From NCBI GenBank assembly GCA_036277115.1, contig DASUNM010000021.1:248001-312000 (forward strand): a DNA stretch of 64,000 nt. The letters run 5' to 3'. How positions within the stretch are numbered: position 1 is the stretch's first letter; each line of letters begins with the position of its first letter. The translations under genes and the position numbers were made by a program. Positions 43,039 through 52,481 of this stretch are shown piece by piece. This stretch comes from Pyrinomonadaceae bacterium (GTDB lineage Bacteria > Acidobacteriota > Blastocatellia > Pyrinomonadales > Pyrinomonadaceae). The notes below the pieces were generated by a model. That model saw nothing but the letters and a program-made list of their open reading frames with translations. It was not told the DNA's origin and made no database searches.

Positions 43039-45330
43039 ATGGAGCGAATTATCTTGCGCTTGGATTTGGGCGATAAGTTTGAAGTCGCCCGACAATACCA
43101 GGCGGCGAATCCGCAAGAAGAGTTGAGCGAGTTTTTGAAGATCTATCCCGCGCGCTTTCCAGCCAATGGAGGACCCTCAGTATCTCAACAGCGTTTACCT
43201 GTGTCTGCTTTCTTGCTTTTTCCAGTAAGACTTGAAGAGTCCGAGACCTCAAGGCAAGGCGAGGCCCACACCAGGATATTGGGGTCTGAACTGGATGACT
43301 TATGGCAGCAGGAGCAGTCGGGAGAACTAGATGTCATCGGGATCGGAACCGACAATTATCAATTTCCCGAAGACATTACCGACAATCGCGCCGTCCGGAC
43401 CGCTTACCGTCACGAAATGGATGCCATTGCTGACTATCTACGCAACGGTCTGTCAGTGCTCGTGAGTTGCGACAAGATCCTCACAGAATTCATATACGAG
43501 TTTGTCTGTAGTCAGGCCGGCAAAAAGGTGGTGCTCGATACCACGCAACCGGATGGAACCCGAATGGGAGCCGAGAAGAAACTGGAACAGGCGCTTCAGG
43601 GTGGGCCAGCCAATCCGCTGGCGAACCTGCCGGTAGTCATCCATAACTTGAAGCCGGGCGAAGTACTGGTGCTGCGTTCTCTGGACTTACTGGATACGCC
43701 GCCGATGATCGAGCTCCTCTATCAACGGAGCGCCAAGGGTGAGAAGCCGCAGTTACTCGCCTTCCTTGATCCTTCGCTGGAAGCGAAGAAGGTTCTGACT
43801 GACCGGCTGGCCGTTCATGTTTCGCTTACGGGACTGCCGCGCTACATCTCTCTGGACGGCAAACACTCTGCACATACGGTGACGCGCCTGCTTACGCGCG
43901 AAGAGCATGCCCGCTTTGCGAAATATGATCCGGAGGGGCTGTACAAGAATGTTTCAGGGCTCAATGCAATTCAATTTCGACATGCCATGAATTATGTCGG
44001 GGCTAAAGTGGCGGCGGGATCCTCGCCTAACGACATCTACCGTGTGATACGCCAGTTCAAGACCTCTTCGAATGACGAAATCGAGATTCCCGACACGACC
44101 TTCGACGATATCGGCGGTTATGAAAGCGTTAAGCATCAGCTGCGCCGGATAATCATGTTGGTAGCCGGCCCGATCGAAGGAATCAGTGACCGCCAGCGCG
44201 GCGATCTTATTCCGCGCGGCTTCATTTTTCATGGTCCGCCCGGAACGGGTAAGACCTTGTTCGCGAAAGCCATTGCCAACGAAATGAATGCCACGATCCA
44301 GATGATCTCAGGCCCTGAGATCATGGATAAGTATGTGGGACAGAGCGAGAATAATTTGCGTCGGATTTTCGCGACGGCCCGTCGCAACGCACCGGCCGTA
44401 GTTTTCTTTGACGAGTTTGACAGTATTGCCAGCCAACGCAGCACTTACTCTGATGGTGGGGCGCGCGCCAACAATGCAGTAGTGGCGCAGTTCTTAACTG
44501 AACTGGATGGGTTCAGGCAAGACCAGGCAGTGCTAATCATCGGCACTTCAAATCGTATCGATATAATTGATGAGGCCTTACTTCGCCCGTCGCGGTTGCG
44601 CCCGATCGAGATTGGGCTTCCAGATCACGTCGCCCGTCATCGCGTGGCAGAGATTCACGCGGCGAATTTCGGCATAGACAAACTACTGAAGAATCTTTGC
44701 CTGCTCGCGACCAAATACCTGAATGAGTGGGAGAAGAGCGGCAGCGGGGAAGGCGATCCCCAGGTGCCCGAAGGTTTCCTCAGTGAGCTATTCAACAGCC
44801 ATCCACGTTACCAGAAGCGTTACGCCGCTGAAGAACGGCAGGCGAGTTTCATTCGCGACGTGCGTGGCTTTTTCACGTTTATTCAGAACTGCAGGCAAAA
44901 GAGAGTTGACCAGGAACAGAGTGAATTGCTCACTCAAATGACTGAGCGGTTAACCGAAATAGGTAGTCGTTATGGGGTTGACCTGGCCACGATCGAAGCG
45001 GATCCGGGCGCCACCCAGGGCGATGCGTCACTCTTACCGATGAGAACTGACCTGCGCGATATTTTTGATGTCGTGTCACATGAAATGAGCAAACAAGACG
45101 GACTTGCCCCAGAGGCTTTTTTCGGGGCGGTAATGGACCTGATTGCGGAATACACGGTTAGATTCAATAACGACGAAATCCGGGCCATCTTTCAAGAGGC
45201 TAGTCTCGAGCATTACATGGAGGGGCAACTAATCACTCCCCGCTATCTCGGTCAAAAGATTGGCTTAATTAACAAACGCCGAGACGAAAGAGAATCGGTA
45301 CATCTTTCCGGGCGGCGCGGCCGAGGATAG
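43039..45330 (+). CDS. AAA+ ATPase (Cdc48/FtsH-like) of the ternary system
   Basis: 763 aa. Residues 1-330 are an N-terminal region with a second, apparently non-catalytic nucleotide-binding-like module (LANLPVVIHNLKPGEVLVLRSLDLL). The AAA core follows: FDDIGGYESVKHQLRR, Walker A GPPGTGKT (399-406), Walker B VVFFDEFD (454-461), IGTSNRID sensor I and RPSRLRP arginine fingers. The central pore-type residues KYVGQSENN are present. There is no membrane segment and no zinc protease domain, so it is a soluble remodelling ATPase rather than a true FtsH. AAGGAAA sits upstream of the ATG. It could unfold conjugated targets or control the TIR effector. Confidence 0.88.
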   Translation: MERIILRLDLGDKFEVARQYQAANPQEELSEFLKIYPARFPANGGPSVSQQRLPVSAFLLFPVRLEESETSRQGEAHTRILGSELDDLWQQEQSGELDVIGIGTDNYQFPEDITDNRAVRTAYRHEMDAIADYLRNGLSVLVSCDKILTEFIYEFVCSQAGKKVVLDTTQPDGTRMGAEKKLEQALQGGPANPLANLPVVIHNLKPGEVLVLRSLDLLDTPPMIELLYQRSAKGEKPQLLAFLDPSLEAKKVLTDRLAVHVSLTGLPRYISLDGKHSAHTVTRLLTREEHARFAKYDPEGLYKNVSGLNAIQFRHAMNYVGAKVAAGSSPNDIYRVIRQFKTSSNDEIEIPDTTFDDIGGYESVKHQLRRIIMLVAGPIEGISDRQRGDLIPRGFIFHGPPGTGKTLFAKAIANEMNATIQMISGPEIMDKYVGQSENNLRRIFATARRNAPAVVFFDEFDSIASQRSTYSDGGARANNAVVAQFLTELDGFRQDQAVLIIGTSNRIDIIDEALLRPSRLRPIEIGLPDHVARHRVAEIHAANFGIDKLLKNLCLLATKYLNEWEKSGSGEGDPQVPEGFLSELFNSHPRYQKRYAAEERQASFIRDVRGFFTFIQNCRQKRVDQEQSELLTQMTERLTEIGSRYGVDLATIEADPGATQGDASLLPMRTDLRDIFDVVSHEMSKQDGLAPEAFFGAVMDLIAEYTVRFNNDEIRAIFQEASLEHYMEGQLITPRYLGQKIGLINKRRDERESVHLSGRRGRG

Positions 45331-45379
45331 AGAGATTAGTGCTAGCAGGCTCGGCACTCTCAGTTTGTCGGAGTATCTC

Positions 45380-46573
45380 ATGAGACAGGAACTGCTCAAT
45401 TGTTTGGTTGGCGTGGAAGATCTTACGGGGCTGCTGAAGAGCGCCTTCGTTGGCAAAGACGAGCTTGTGGAACTGATTGCCACGGCCGCCGTGGCCCAGG
45501 AACATGTGTTGATAATCGGGCCACCAGGTACCGCCAAATCGGAACTGATCAAGCGTTTCTCTCTGTTGTGCAGTACTGACGGCGGCCAGACTGGTAACGC
45601 CTATTTTGAATACCTTCTCACTCGTTTTACTGAGCCCAATGAGATTTTCGGCCCGGTCAACATTCGCGCGTTTCAGGAAGGTGGCGGTCACAGGCGGGTT
45701 ACGGACGGAATGTTGCCGCGCGCCGAGATTGCGTTTTTGGACGAAGTCTTCAAGGCCAATAGTGCCATTCTCAACGCTTTGCTGACTATCCTCAATGAGC
45801 GTGTTTTTTATAACGGCGGCAGGCCGGAACCCGTGCCGCTGATTTGCGCCATTGGCGCCAGCAACGAGGTGCCCGACGACGCTTCGCTGGCCGCGCTTTA
45901 CGATCGGTTTCTGGTCCGCCTGTGGACCGACAATGTGGAGGAAGCAAGGTTTGGCGAATTGTTTAGCCGTGGCTGGCAACTGGAACGAGATCGCATTGGT
46001 AGCGGCAATAAGATGGAGCTGGGGAATGTCACTACTACTGCCGCCCTGCGCACTCTTCACCGGTCGCTTGATGAGGTAAACGTTGACAAAATCGGAAGGG
46101 ATTACCGAGAAGTCATTCGCCGCATTCGCGCCGAGGGGATCGACCTTAGCGATCGTCGGGTAATTAAGTTGCTTAAGTTGATAGCTGCTTCGGCGATTCG
46201 TCGCAAGAGCACTGAGGCCAATCCTGGTGACTTTTGGGTCTTAAAACATGTGTGGAACAATCCTGATCAGATTCCTCATCTGCGCTCGATTGTCGATCCC
46301 TACCTCGAGGCCTATGCCGATGTTCAATGGAAATCCGAACGCGGTATCGATGCGATAGGGGGCGATGTACAAATACTCCAGGCCCGCCATCGGGAGCTTC
46401 GAACCGACGCTGACTATGCTGATTTTCTACGTCAGGCGGAACATCTGCGACAGGAGTTATTACGCCACACTGAAGATGAGCCGACACGGGTGGCGCTCAT
46501 AGATAAGATCAAGTCTCTTATCGAAGCTGTTATGCAGATTCTCGAGCAACAGTCGTTGAATGGCGCCGCGTGA
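45380..46573 (+). CDS. MoxR-family AAA+ ATPase
   Basis: 397 aa from the ATG at 45380 (GGAG a few bases upstream; a TTG at 45365 is open in frame). Walker A is IIGPPGTAKSELIKRF (46-60). The MoxR-typical YFEYLLTRFTEPNEIFGPVNI (75-95), RVTDGMLPRAEIAFLDEVFKANSAILNALLTILNER (Walker B 115-122) and AIGASNEVPDD follow. A helical lid and a C-terminal coiled region (LRQELLRHTEDEPTRVALIDKI) end the protein. MoxR ATPases work with vWA proteins as chaperones that insert cofactors or remodel complexes; here the vWA partner is the WD40-fusion gene upstream. It is followed by a coiled-coil gene 65 bases later. Confidence 0.9.
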   Translation: MRQELLNCLVGVEDLTGLLKSAFVGKDELVELIATAAVAQEHVLIIGPPGTAKSELIKRFSLLCSTDGGQTGNAYFEYLLTRFTEPNEIFGPVNIRAFQEGGGHRRVTDGMLPRAEIAFLDEVFKANSAILNALLTILNERVFYNGGRPEPVPLICAIGASNEVPDDASLAALYDRFLVRLWTDNVEEARFGELFSRGWQLERDRIGSGNKMELGNVTTTAALRTLHRSLDEVNVDKIGRDYREVIRRIRAEGIDLSDRRVIKLLKLIAASAIRRKSTEANPGDFWVLKHVWNNPDQIPHLRSIVDPYLEAYADVQWKSERGIDAIGGDVQILQARHRELRTDADYADFLRQAEHLRQELLRHTEDEPTRVALIDKIKSLIEAVMQILEQQSLNGAA

Positions 46574-46638
46574 GTGTTGGTTTTAGCCTCGTTGTGAGGC
46601 TGGTCAGACGAATCGAATTCGAAAGGACGAACCAAGAA

Positions 46639-47430
46639 ATGTGCAATCCGCGAAGAGTAACGATTCAGCTTAATCGATGCATCGAAAGCGCGTGGCGACA
46701 AACGGTTGAGCAGGTTCAATCAGTCAGCGGAAGCGTTTCCGAACTCGCGCGCATCAACACCCGAGTGCCGCTCGATGAAGAAATGGGAGATAGCGCGCTG
46801 GCAATGCTGGAACGAGTACTGTCGGGCGAGTTCAAGGAGTTCGAGCCCTGGGATCGGGATCAGCAAGGAGTATTTCACCGCAATCTGGGAGACCTGACCA
46901 TGATGTATGATCCGGCCACGCACCAATTGTCGGTAGAAACCCAACTCACCGAGACCGTGACAGCCGAAGCCCGGGCTGCCGTTGAAGCTTCAGGCTTTAC
47001 GGTGGGTGAGGTTGCAGTCGAAGCTGTCGGCACGTACTTTGATGATAACTGGGGCGGCCGGGATGAAGGTGTCGCCCTGGAGGAAGCGCAGAAAAGCGCA
47101 GATCATAAACTTAGCAAAGCCATCGAAGAGTTACATCTTCAACAGCATGCATCTGAGTTAGAAGCAGCGCGGGACCAAGCGCGCACCCAAGCCCAAATAC
47201 TCGCCGAGCAGCAACTAGCCGAGCGACAAGCAGCTACGCGCGAGGCATTACGCGATCGACTGAGGGTTACCTTAGCGCAAGGTGCAGAGCGCGCTTCGCA
47301 CATTATGAATCAGGCCGTTGGCGAGGCTTATCGTCAAACACTGATCAGTCTGGTGCGCCAGAACGGTGGTAGGATCCTGACCAATGAGCAGACAGGTTCA
47401 GTCATTAATGTTGAGTTGGAACTGTACTGA
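46639..47430 (+). CDS. Coiled-coil ternary-system accessory protein (MCNPRRV-type)
   Basis: 263 aa from the ATG at 46639 (AAAGGA upstream; the frame is open from 46570). The N-terminal MCNPRRVTIQLNRCIESAWRQTVEQ is a start I recall from proteins accompanying MoxR/vWA/FtsH-type operons. Residues 70-150 form a small alpha/beta domain (LTMMYDPATHQLSVETQLTETVTAEA). Residues 160-235 are a long charged helix (KAIEELHLQQHASELEAARDQARTQAQILAEQQLAERQAAT). It is likely a structural adaptor that oligomerises. The specific Pfam assignment is not certain from memory. It follows the MoxR gene and precedes a small gene with a strong ribosome site. Confidence 0.65.
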   Translation: MCNPRRVTIQLNRCIESAWRQTVEQVQSVSGSVSELARINTRVPLDEEMGDSALAMLERVLSGEFKEFEPWDRDQQGVFHRNLGDLTMMYDPATHQLSVETQLTETVTAEARAAVEASGFTVGEVAVEAVGTYFDDNWGGRDEGVALEEAQKSADHKLSKAIEELHLQQHASELEAARDQARTQAQILAEQQLAERQAATREALRDRLRVTLAQGAERASHIMNQAVGEAYRQTLISLVRQNGGRILTNEQTGSVINVELELY

Positions 47431-47522
47431 ACGATCGTTTCGTCCTGCGTTGAATCCGCGCAGTGAGTCGTGGCGAAGTGTGGCCGTTGTGACACGACGC
47501 CAACAGCCGAAAGGAACCAATC

Positions 47523-47780
47523 ATGAGCGAAAAGAATCGGCCTGCTGTTCGTGTTTCGTTTAAGTTTAATAAGGATACCGGGGAGATAGTCGAGTTTATT
47601 GTCGATGACAACTCTCCTAACGCGAGCGAGGAATTTCATGATCGCGTAGCTAAGGCAGTATCGAGCCGATTGGCGCGCCACCCGGAAATCGTCGATGCTG
47701 GACAACAGCAGTCGGGCACCCCGACCCTCGCAGATGGTGCGCCCGTACCCGAAGAGCGGCGCGAAGAGCAACCTGAATGA
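47523..47780 (+). CDS. Small ternary-system-associated protein
   Basis: 85 aa with GAAAGGAACC upstream. Residues 8-50 are predicted beta-beta-alpha (AVRVSFKFNKDTGEIVEFIVDDNSPNASEEFHDRVAKAVSSRLARHPEIVD). The last 25 residues are Glu/Pro-rich and disordered. Similar short proteins accompany FtsH/MoxR-type operons and were predicted to be peptide-like accessories. I considered DUF2997, but the Gly/Cys signature of that family is absent. It may bind the coiled-coil or AAA component; no catalytic residue is visible. Confidence 0.6.
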   Translation: MSEKNRPAVRVSFKFNKDTGEIVEFIVDDNSPNASEEFHDRVAKAVSSRLARHPEIVDAGQQQSGTPTLADGAPVPEERREEQPE

Positions 47781-47830
47781 CCAGGCAATAAATCCAGGCA
47801 CCGATTCCTGGACGACGCCTTGATGAAACA

Positions 47831-49285
47831 ATGCCATTCTTAGTCGTCACTCCTCCTCGTGACACACCTGTAGCCTACGAGCTTGCACGCGAGACTCTGA
47901 CTATGGGCAGGTCTCGCCTGAATGACATTTGTCTGACTGATCCTCTGAGCGCGGCAGTCCATGCGGAAGTACGGTTCGAGAGGGGACGGTATCTGCTGAC
48001 TAACCTCGCGGATGAAATTGGGACGTATTACAACGGTGAATTCGTCAGTTCGACAGTCCCGCTGTCCCGCGGGGCGCAAATCGTGATTGGAACTACAGAA
48101 ATTGAATTCCACGATCTAGTAGATTTGGGAGTTCGGATTATCCAGGCCGGTACTGCTTCGAGATCGGAAACAGATCGCAACGAAGTAATTGACGAAAAAA
48201 AGACTCTAATGTACTGGCTGGGCGAGAGCCCCGAGGATGCGATCTGGCTGGCGCCGGTTCTTTTCACGCGTGCTGCTGAATCCTACGAGGCAATCGGCCT
48301 CTGGCGAGCCGCGGCTGAATGTTGGACAGAGGCGCGAGGTTCAAGCGAAGCCCTCAGAATTTATCTAAGGGAGCACGACCACGAACGGGCTGCGCCTTTA
48401 TTGATGGCGCAGGGCCGCTATGCTGAAGCGCTGGAATCCTATAGTGCATGGCTCTCCAAACTCCGGCAGGATGATGTGCTCGCTCGCGTTAACGCCTTAT
48501 TGGGCAGGGCACTGAGTTTGTCAATGATGCAAACGGATTCTGCCGCAGCGAGTGAGTCTTATTCCGAAGCGAGGTCCCTGGTCGAAGCACAGTCCGACCA
48601 TGACGTTTTAACGACAGCATTATGCTGGGAGGCTCTCGCCGTTTATGGCACAAAGATCGGGCGTTATGATTTGGTTCAGATTGGCTATGAGGAAGCTCTG
48701 AATCGGTTCGGAAATGAACATAACGACGAACGGCTCCGAATCGGTTGGAACTACCTGGCTGCGGTTTCCGAGAATAGATTGCTCGTTGCCGAGATAGAAT
48801 CCCGTCTTTCAGAATGGGTGCCGGCAGAGGACGAACTGCCGACAAACGGCACTTCCGATACATTTGAACTGGGCGAGGCTCAGGGAGCCCGCTTTGGAGA
48901 TTGGACGGTGTGGCGAGCTGGCTCCAAGGAAGTCATATTTGTTCATCCTGAAACGAAAACCGGCATTCAGATATGGACGGATTCGCCCGGTTGGTTTCGA
49001 TGGGGCGCACCGACAGCTGAGTATCTCGTGAGATCCGATGGTTCCAATACCGGCAATGTGGGGCGTCTCAACGTCGCCAGATATGTCAGCAATGTTCCAA
49101 CCAAAAGGCTTCGCGACGGGAGCTCAGATATCGATAACTATCGTTTCATCTGGTCAAGCAAGGAGTTTAGGGTCGTTAACCGAGTGAAAGGAGGGACGAT
49201 TATTATTTCGCCAGATAACGTTCAATTTGATTTCTTGCAGCCGAACGGCATCAAAATAAGCTTGGGGGGCCGTCGCCGCTGGTAG
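47831..49285 (+). CDS. FHA-domain protein with helical repeats
   Basis: 484 aa. The N-terminal FHA domain (5-95) keeps LTMGRSRLNDICLTDPLSAAVHAEVRFE and TYYNGEFV, that is the GRS, S and H phosphothreonine-binding residues with slight changes (N in place of N/D as usual). Residues 125-310 are TPR-like helices (WLAPVLFTRAAESYEAIGLWRAAAECWTEARGSSEALRIY; YAEALESYSAWL). The C-terminal 130 residues are beta-rich (GDWTVWRAGSKEVIFVHPETKTGIQI). FHA proteins read phosphorylation states; here it may connect a kinase signal to the operon, although no kinase gene is in the window. The start has a weak ribosome site. Confidence 0.75.
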   Translation: MPFLVVTPPRDTPVAYELARETLTMGRSRLNDICLTDPLSAAVHAEVRFERGRYLLTNLADEIGTYYNGEFVSSTVPLSRGAQIVIGTTEIEFHDLVDLGVRIIQAGTASRSETDRNEVIDEKKTLMYWLGESPEDAIWLAPVLFTRAAESYEAIGLWRAAAECWTEARGSSEALRIYLREHDHERAAPLLMAQGRYAEALESYSAWLSKLRQDDVLARVNALLGRALSLSMMQTDSAAASESYSEARSLVEAQSDHDVLTTALCWEALAVYGTKIGRYDLVQIGYEEALNRFGNEHNDERLRIGWNYLAAVSENRLLVAEIESRLSEWVPAEDELPTNGTSDTFELGEAQGARFGDWTVWRAGSKEVIFVHPETKTGIQIWTDSPGWFRWGAPTAEYLVRSDGSNTGNVGRLNVARYVSNVPTKRLRDGSSDIDNYRFIWSSKEFRVVNRVKGGTIIISPDNVQFDFLQPNGIKISLGGRRRW

Positions 49286-49423
49286 TTAGTCTTTAGTTAC
49301 CGTGAGACACATCACTGAAGCATTTGATCTTGATCTGAGCATGAATTCTCTACGCCCATTTGTTCGCGCGCGGAATTGTGAACCTCATGACGACTGAGTC
49401 TTATTGATATTCAGGGAGACGAC

Positions 49424-51463
49424 ATGGGCCAGTGCAATAAGGTTATCGAAGGCGCGAGGTGCAGCGATCGAGCCGTGCCCGGCACCGATTTCTGCGAGGA
49501 ACACGGTCGAATATCCTTTCGCAAGGTGCCTAAGGTCGAGTTGCCTCGCGCCCCAACGCCACCGATTCAAAATCAAGCTAAAGTTCCGTCTGCTCCTTTA
49601 ACTCCGCACCGGATTGCCCGGCCCAGCGGCGCTGATGAACCGCCTACTTTTTCCGGATTGACTGCGGACGCTCGCAGAATTCTAGTTGGTCGAAGCGGGG
49701 TCATTTGGTTGCCCCAAAACAGCGCGTCGCGCCAACTCTCTTTGGCAAATGATCGATTGGCTCAATTGCTGGCGTGTCTTAGTCAGGAGATGCCTCTTGC
49801 TGGACAGGTGAGCGTGCGGACGATGGATGAGGAAAGAGTAGCACTCGTATTCCTCCAACCTAACTCGCAGCCGGGCGACCTCTCGCGTTTGTACGACCAG
49901 GCCAGCGCCGCGGCGGTTCTAAGTCAGGGGATGTTATTCGTAGGGCAGAATAGGACCTTTATTCGCTACCGTGATGCTGACGCCCCCAGAGGGTATGACG
50001 CCGAAGCGATCGAGCCTCCCCGCGGTAATGATCTCTATCTCGTGGATCGGGATGGGACCCATACGCTCTCGGCAGCACGCATGCAGGAAGTCGACCTCGC
50101 TCAGATCCTGTTGCGGATTCCACCCGTAACCACGCATCGCCCCATGCAGCCGGCGACAATCTTTGTCGTGGCACTTGCTGGCCTGTGTGACATGCTGGTC
50201 AATTATTTTCAGGACCATCATCTTCGGTTTCGTGTTGCCCGGCTTGAAAATCCCGGCAACAAAACGCTGGTGCTTCTGGAAGTGAGTCCGCGGCCGGATT
50301 CGCCTACCGGGGATCGAGTACCTCCTTTTGTTTTGTCTTATCTGTTGGGTTTACCACACACGACCGTATTCACCAGCGTCGAAGAGGCACCCGATCGGAA
50401 CGTGCTCGTCCAATGGCGGCATCAGTATCCATGTCTGCCCCGGCACATCATCGACGTGTTCGCAGCAGACACGCTGGTGTTTTTTAGTGCTGGCTCTTAC
50501 TTTTCAAACACTTGCGTATCGCCGATTCCACCATTTTTTGAGGGTGATAACCTAACCTCGGTAAAGTTAATGGGGCCGGCTGAGACGACGTTGCGGCCGA
50601 TATCTGATCTGCCCGCCCGGAAGTTTGAACTGCCCGTGCGATTACTACCGGACTCGGGGCCGTTATCGTCCACTGCGGCGTTAGTGCTGAAACTGGACGA
50701 AATCGAATGGGTCCGCCGTTTACTTCACCGGCTTCCGGGCGAAATCTTTGCGGACTACAGAATATGCCTGGGAGTGGATTGCGCCGTGCTGATGGGCACC
50801 GCCATGAAGTTCGAATCGCTGCCATTCGGAGTTCCGTTTCGCCAAGTTCAGGATACAAGTCTCTTTATTCCCGTACGGTCACGCTTTGTACCCGACTTGC
50901 CATGGTCGCTGCTTTCACAGGTCCTTCAAATAAAGGAAGAGACCTATACTTTCTTTGCTCAGGAGTTCCGGTTGGACGTGCCTCGTAATGCGTTCACTCT
51001 TCTTTCGCGCTCACTGTTTGCGCAGACGAATCCCTCCACCTTAAAGTTTGAGCTGGCCCGTAAGCGCGAACTGCCTAAATTGAATTGGACCTCTCCACCG
51101 CGACCGGAACGAGTCTCAGCATTTGCCAGCGCCCGCGAGCAGATAAGGGGATTGAGAGATTCTACTTTTGGGCGGGGCGCGAGTTGGAGGTCCGACCGTC
51201 ACGCAGATCAGCGAACCAGCCAAAGCGTGTTCCGGCCGGTCACGCAAGATAACAATCTTAATGCCGAAAACCTTTTTAGAGGTCGAGCCGAAGAATATCA
51301 AAAGGCGGGCGATTACCTGAGCGCCGCGATGTGCTTCGCATTGGCGGGGGACAAATTCAATGCAGCCCAAAATTATCAAGCTGCCGCAAGAGAACTAGAG
51401 AGCGGCCCGAGAGATAAGCCCATACCGATCAGCATCCATGGCCTTGGAACTGACACAGCTTAG
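49424..51463 (+). CDS. Zinc-finger protein with ternary-system domain and C-terminal TPR-like helices
   Basis: 679 aa with GGGAG before the ATG. The N-terminus is a compact zinc finger: C4-x8-C13-x10-C24-x2-H27. It is followed by a Pro-rich linker and then several alpha/beta segments (ARRILVGRSGVIWLPQNSASRQLSLANDRLAQLLACL; LYLVDRDGTHTLSAARMQEVDLAQILLRIPPVTT; RHIIDVFAADTLVFFSAGSYFSNTC). These resemble accessory domains described for MoxR-vWA-propeller systems. Residues 610-665 are a TPR-like hairpin (AENLFRGRAEEYQKAGDYLSAAMCFALAGDKF). Function is unknown; it is probably a large scaffold. Its end overlaps the radical SAM gene by 26 bases. Confidence 0.65.
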   Translation: MGQCNKVIEGARCSDRAVPGTDFCEEHGRISFRKVPKVELPRAPTPPIQNQAKVPSAPLTPHRIARPSGADEPPTFSGLTADARRILVGRSGVIWLPQNSASRQLSLANDRLAQLLACLSQEMPLAGQVSVRTMDEERVALVFLQPNSQPGDLSRLYDQASAAAVLSQGMLFVGQNRTFIRYRDADAPRGYDAEAIEPPRGNDLYLVDRDGTHTLSAARMQEVDLAQILLRIPPVTTHRPMQPATIFVVALAGLCDMLVNYFQDHHLRFRVARLENPGNKTLVLLEVSPRPDSPTGDRVPPFVLSYLLGLPHTTVFTSVEEAPDRNVLVQWRHQYPCLPRHIIDVFAADTLVFFSAGSYFSNTCVSPIPPFFEGDNLTSVKLMGPAETTLRPISDLPARKFELPVRLLPDSGPLSSTAALVLKLDEIEWVRRLLHRLPGEIFADYRICLGVDCAVLMGTAMKFESLPFGVPFRQVQDTSLFIPVRSRFVPDLPWSLLSQVLQIKEETYTFFAQEFRLDVPRNAFTLLSRSLFAQTNPSTLKFELARKRELPKLNWTSPPRPERVSAFASAREQIRGLRDSTFGRGASWRSDRHADQRTSQSVFRPVTQDNNLNAENLFRGRAEEYQKAGDYLSAAMCFALAGDKFNAAQNYQAAARELESGPRDKPIPISIHGLGTDTA

Positions 51464-52481
51464 GGAAGCGAGACTTTATCGGCGGCTCGAGGACCGTCGT
51501 GTGCTTTGCCAACTGTGCCCGCATTTCTGCCGCATCGACGAAGGCATGAAGGGCATTTGTTACGTGCGGGAGAATCGTGCCGGAGTCCTCTACACGACTT
51601 CCTTTGGCCGACTTACCAGCCGGAATGTGGATTCTGTGGAAAAGAAGCCGCTCTACCACTTTTACCCGGGCTCCAGAGCGCTCTCTATTTCTGCTCCTGG
51701 CTGTAATCTTCATTGTCAATATTGCGTCAATTGGGCAATCTCGCAGATGCCCAACGAGTACGCCGCTGGCCCCACAGTCTCGCCCGAAGATATAGTCCGC
51801 GAGGCACTGCAGTCCAATTGTCAAAGCATCGCTTACACTTATACCGAGCCGACGATTTTCTTTGAATATGTCGAAGAGGTTTCGCGCCTGGCGCGAACTT
51901 CCGGGTTGTTGAATATTCACAAAACCAATGGCTTCATGTCTACGGAAATGCTCGAGGCGGCTGCCCAGTACATGGATGCAGCCAACGTGGATCTAAAGGC
52001 GTTCAAGGAGACTACTTATCAGCACCTCGGAGGCAAGCTGCAACCAGTCTTACAAGCCCTCAGACTGTTGAGCTCGTCTAATGTTTGGTTGGAGCTTTCC
52101 ACCGTGATCATTCCGGATTTGAACGACACCGACGAGGAGTTAACAGATATTGCCAGATTTATTAAACATGATCTGGGGGTCGACACGCCCTGGCACTTGG
52201 CGCGATTCTTTCCCGCCTATGAAATGAGCCATCTATCGCCGACTCCGATCGAAACGCTCGAACGGGCGCGTCAGATTGGATTAGCGGAAGGGTTGCGTTA
52301 TGTATATCTGAGCAACGTGCCGCTCCCTCATAAGCAAAACACGAGCTGTGGCAATTGTGCTTATACGATTATTCAGCGGCATGGATTCAAGTTAATGAGC
52401 AATCATATAAAAGATGGCTGTTGTCCGAATTGCCAGACGCGAGTCCCCGGGGTTCGGATGTCTGCAGAAACCGCCGATTAA
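51438..52481 (+). CDS. amrS: AmmeMemoRadiSam-type radical SAM enzyme
   Basis: 347 aa. The N-terminal Cys cluster C24-x2-C27-x3-C31 and C41 precede GVLYTTSFGRLTSRNVDSVEKKPLYHFYPGSRALSI. The radical SAM motif is C89-NLH-C93-QY-C96 (CxxxCxxC). Downstream GP-rich stretches and a C-terminal zinc-like CGNC...CCPNC complete the family pattern of the AmrS component of the Memo/AMMECR1/radical SAM triad. The substrate of this triad is unsettled. The two usual partners (AmrA/AmrB) are not in this window. Overlap with the upstream gene shows it is translated with the Ubl/ternary operon, although the family also occurs alone. Confidence 0.88.
   Translation: MALELTQLREARLYRRLEDRRVLCQLCPHFCRIDEGMKGICYVRENRAGVLYTTSFGRLTSRNVDSVEKKPLYHFYPGSRALSISAPGCNLHCQYCVNWAISQMPNEYAAGPTVSPEDIVREALQSNCQSIAYTYTEPTIFFEYVEEVSRLARTSGLLNIHKTNGFMSTEMLEAAAQYMDAANVDLKAFKETTYQHLGGKLQPVLQALRLLSSSNVWLELSTVIIPDLNDTDEELTDIARFIKHDLGVDTPWHLARFFPAYEMSHLSPTPIETLERARQIGLAEGLRYVYLSNVPLPHKQNTSCGNCAYTIIQRHGFKLMSNHIKDGCCPNCQTRVPGVRMSAETAD

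Noticed and set aside
46639..47780. DUF1257 (Ycf35) and DUF2997 pair, which often sits beside AAA genes
   Set aside because: The 263-aa product starts MCNPRRV with a long coiled coil and the 85-aa product lacks the conserved Gly/Cys pattern, so neither assignment fits.
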